From an uncultured Bacilli bacterium (GTDB lineage Bacteria; Bacillota_I; Bacilli_A; RF39; UBA660), in the NCBI GenBank assembly GCA_934119965.1, contig CAKOTA010000038.1, positions 1 to 5,479 on the forward strand: a stretch of 5,479 bases of DNA. The letters run 5' to 3'. Under the pieces are notes generated by a model, which did no database searches, was not told the origin of the DNA, and saw nothing but the letters and a program-made list of their open reading frames with translations. Shown here in pieces: positions 5,450 through 5,479 of this stretch. How positions within the stretch are numbered: the first letter of the stretch is position 1; each line of letters starts with the position of its first letter. The position numbers and the translations under genes were made by a program.

Positions 5450-5478
5450 AACTCTTATATTTTAATAAGAGTTTTTTT
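5450..5478 (+). terminator. Intrinsic terminator at the window end
   Basis: ACTCTTAT (5451-5458) pairs perfectly with ATAAGAGT (5465-5472) over a 6-base loop, extended by A5450-T5473, and runs into a T tract (5472-5478). It stands about 120 bases behind the spoIVFB stop. It either ends the operon or is the terminator part of an attenuator for the next gene; the structured RNA just before it leaves both open. Confidence 0.88.
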
Positions 5479-5479
5479 G

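Noticed and set aside
1..5479. DGR template repeat, reverse transcriptase, CRISPR array, tRNA or insertion sequence.
   Set aside because: Read on both strands, the window has no second copy of the variable segment, no YxDD-type reverse transcriptase, no regularly spaced repeats, no tRNA-like cloverleaf and no transposase.

Overview
The window comes from an AT-rich, low-GC Gram-positive genome. The gene order and protein families point to an uncultured, probably host-associated member of Bacilli (RF39, Erysipelotrichales or a related Bacillota lineage). That placement is inferred from synteny and AT-richness; there is no rRNA or other strong marker here. All visible stops are TAA or TAG, and Trp is encoded by TGG with no in-frame TGA, so the standard bacterial code fits.

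Region 1 (1-220) is the C-terminal tail of threonyl-tRNA synthetase followed by a hairpin terminator. Region 2 (221-1967) is a self-contained unit: an upstream area with inverted repeats, a promoter whose spacer carries a run of eight G, one large gene for an exported surface-type protein, and a strong terminator. The 3' end of that gene (about 1725-1862) changes abruptly from A-rich to A-poor and GC-rich, and the protein there ends in a YWTFSP...GVRPVVSL module. This looks like the variable region of a diversity-generating retroelement (DGR) target, although no reverse transcriptase or template repeat lies in the window. The gene may therefore be varied both in expression (G-tract slippage) and in sequence (3' variable region).

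Region 3 (about 1978-5329) is a tightly packed, mostly overlapping operon: a SPOR-domain membrane protein (SpoIIB-like), radC, a short mreC, an MreD-like membrane protein, spoIVFA and spoIVFB. This matches the Bacillus subtilis order spoIIB-maf-radC-mreBCD-minCD-spoIVFAB-rplU, with maf, mreB, minC and minD missing. The operon joins cell-wall elongation scaffolding (MreC/MreD), septal peptidoglycan binding (SPOR) and the intramembrane protease pair which, in spore formers, activates pro-sigma-K.

Region 4 (5330-5479) is non-coding and rich in RNA-like structure: three alternating complementary arms, a 13-bp stem and an intrinsic terminator. By synteny rplU (ribosomal protein L21) would come next, so this stretch is either the operon's 3' end, an L21-type leader or attenuator, or both.
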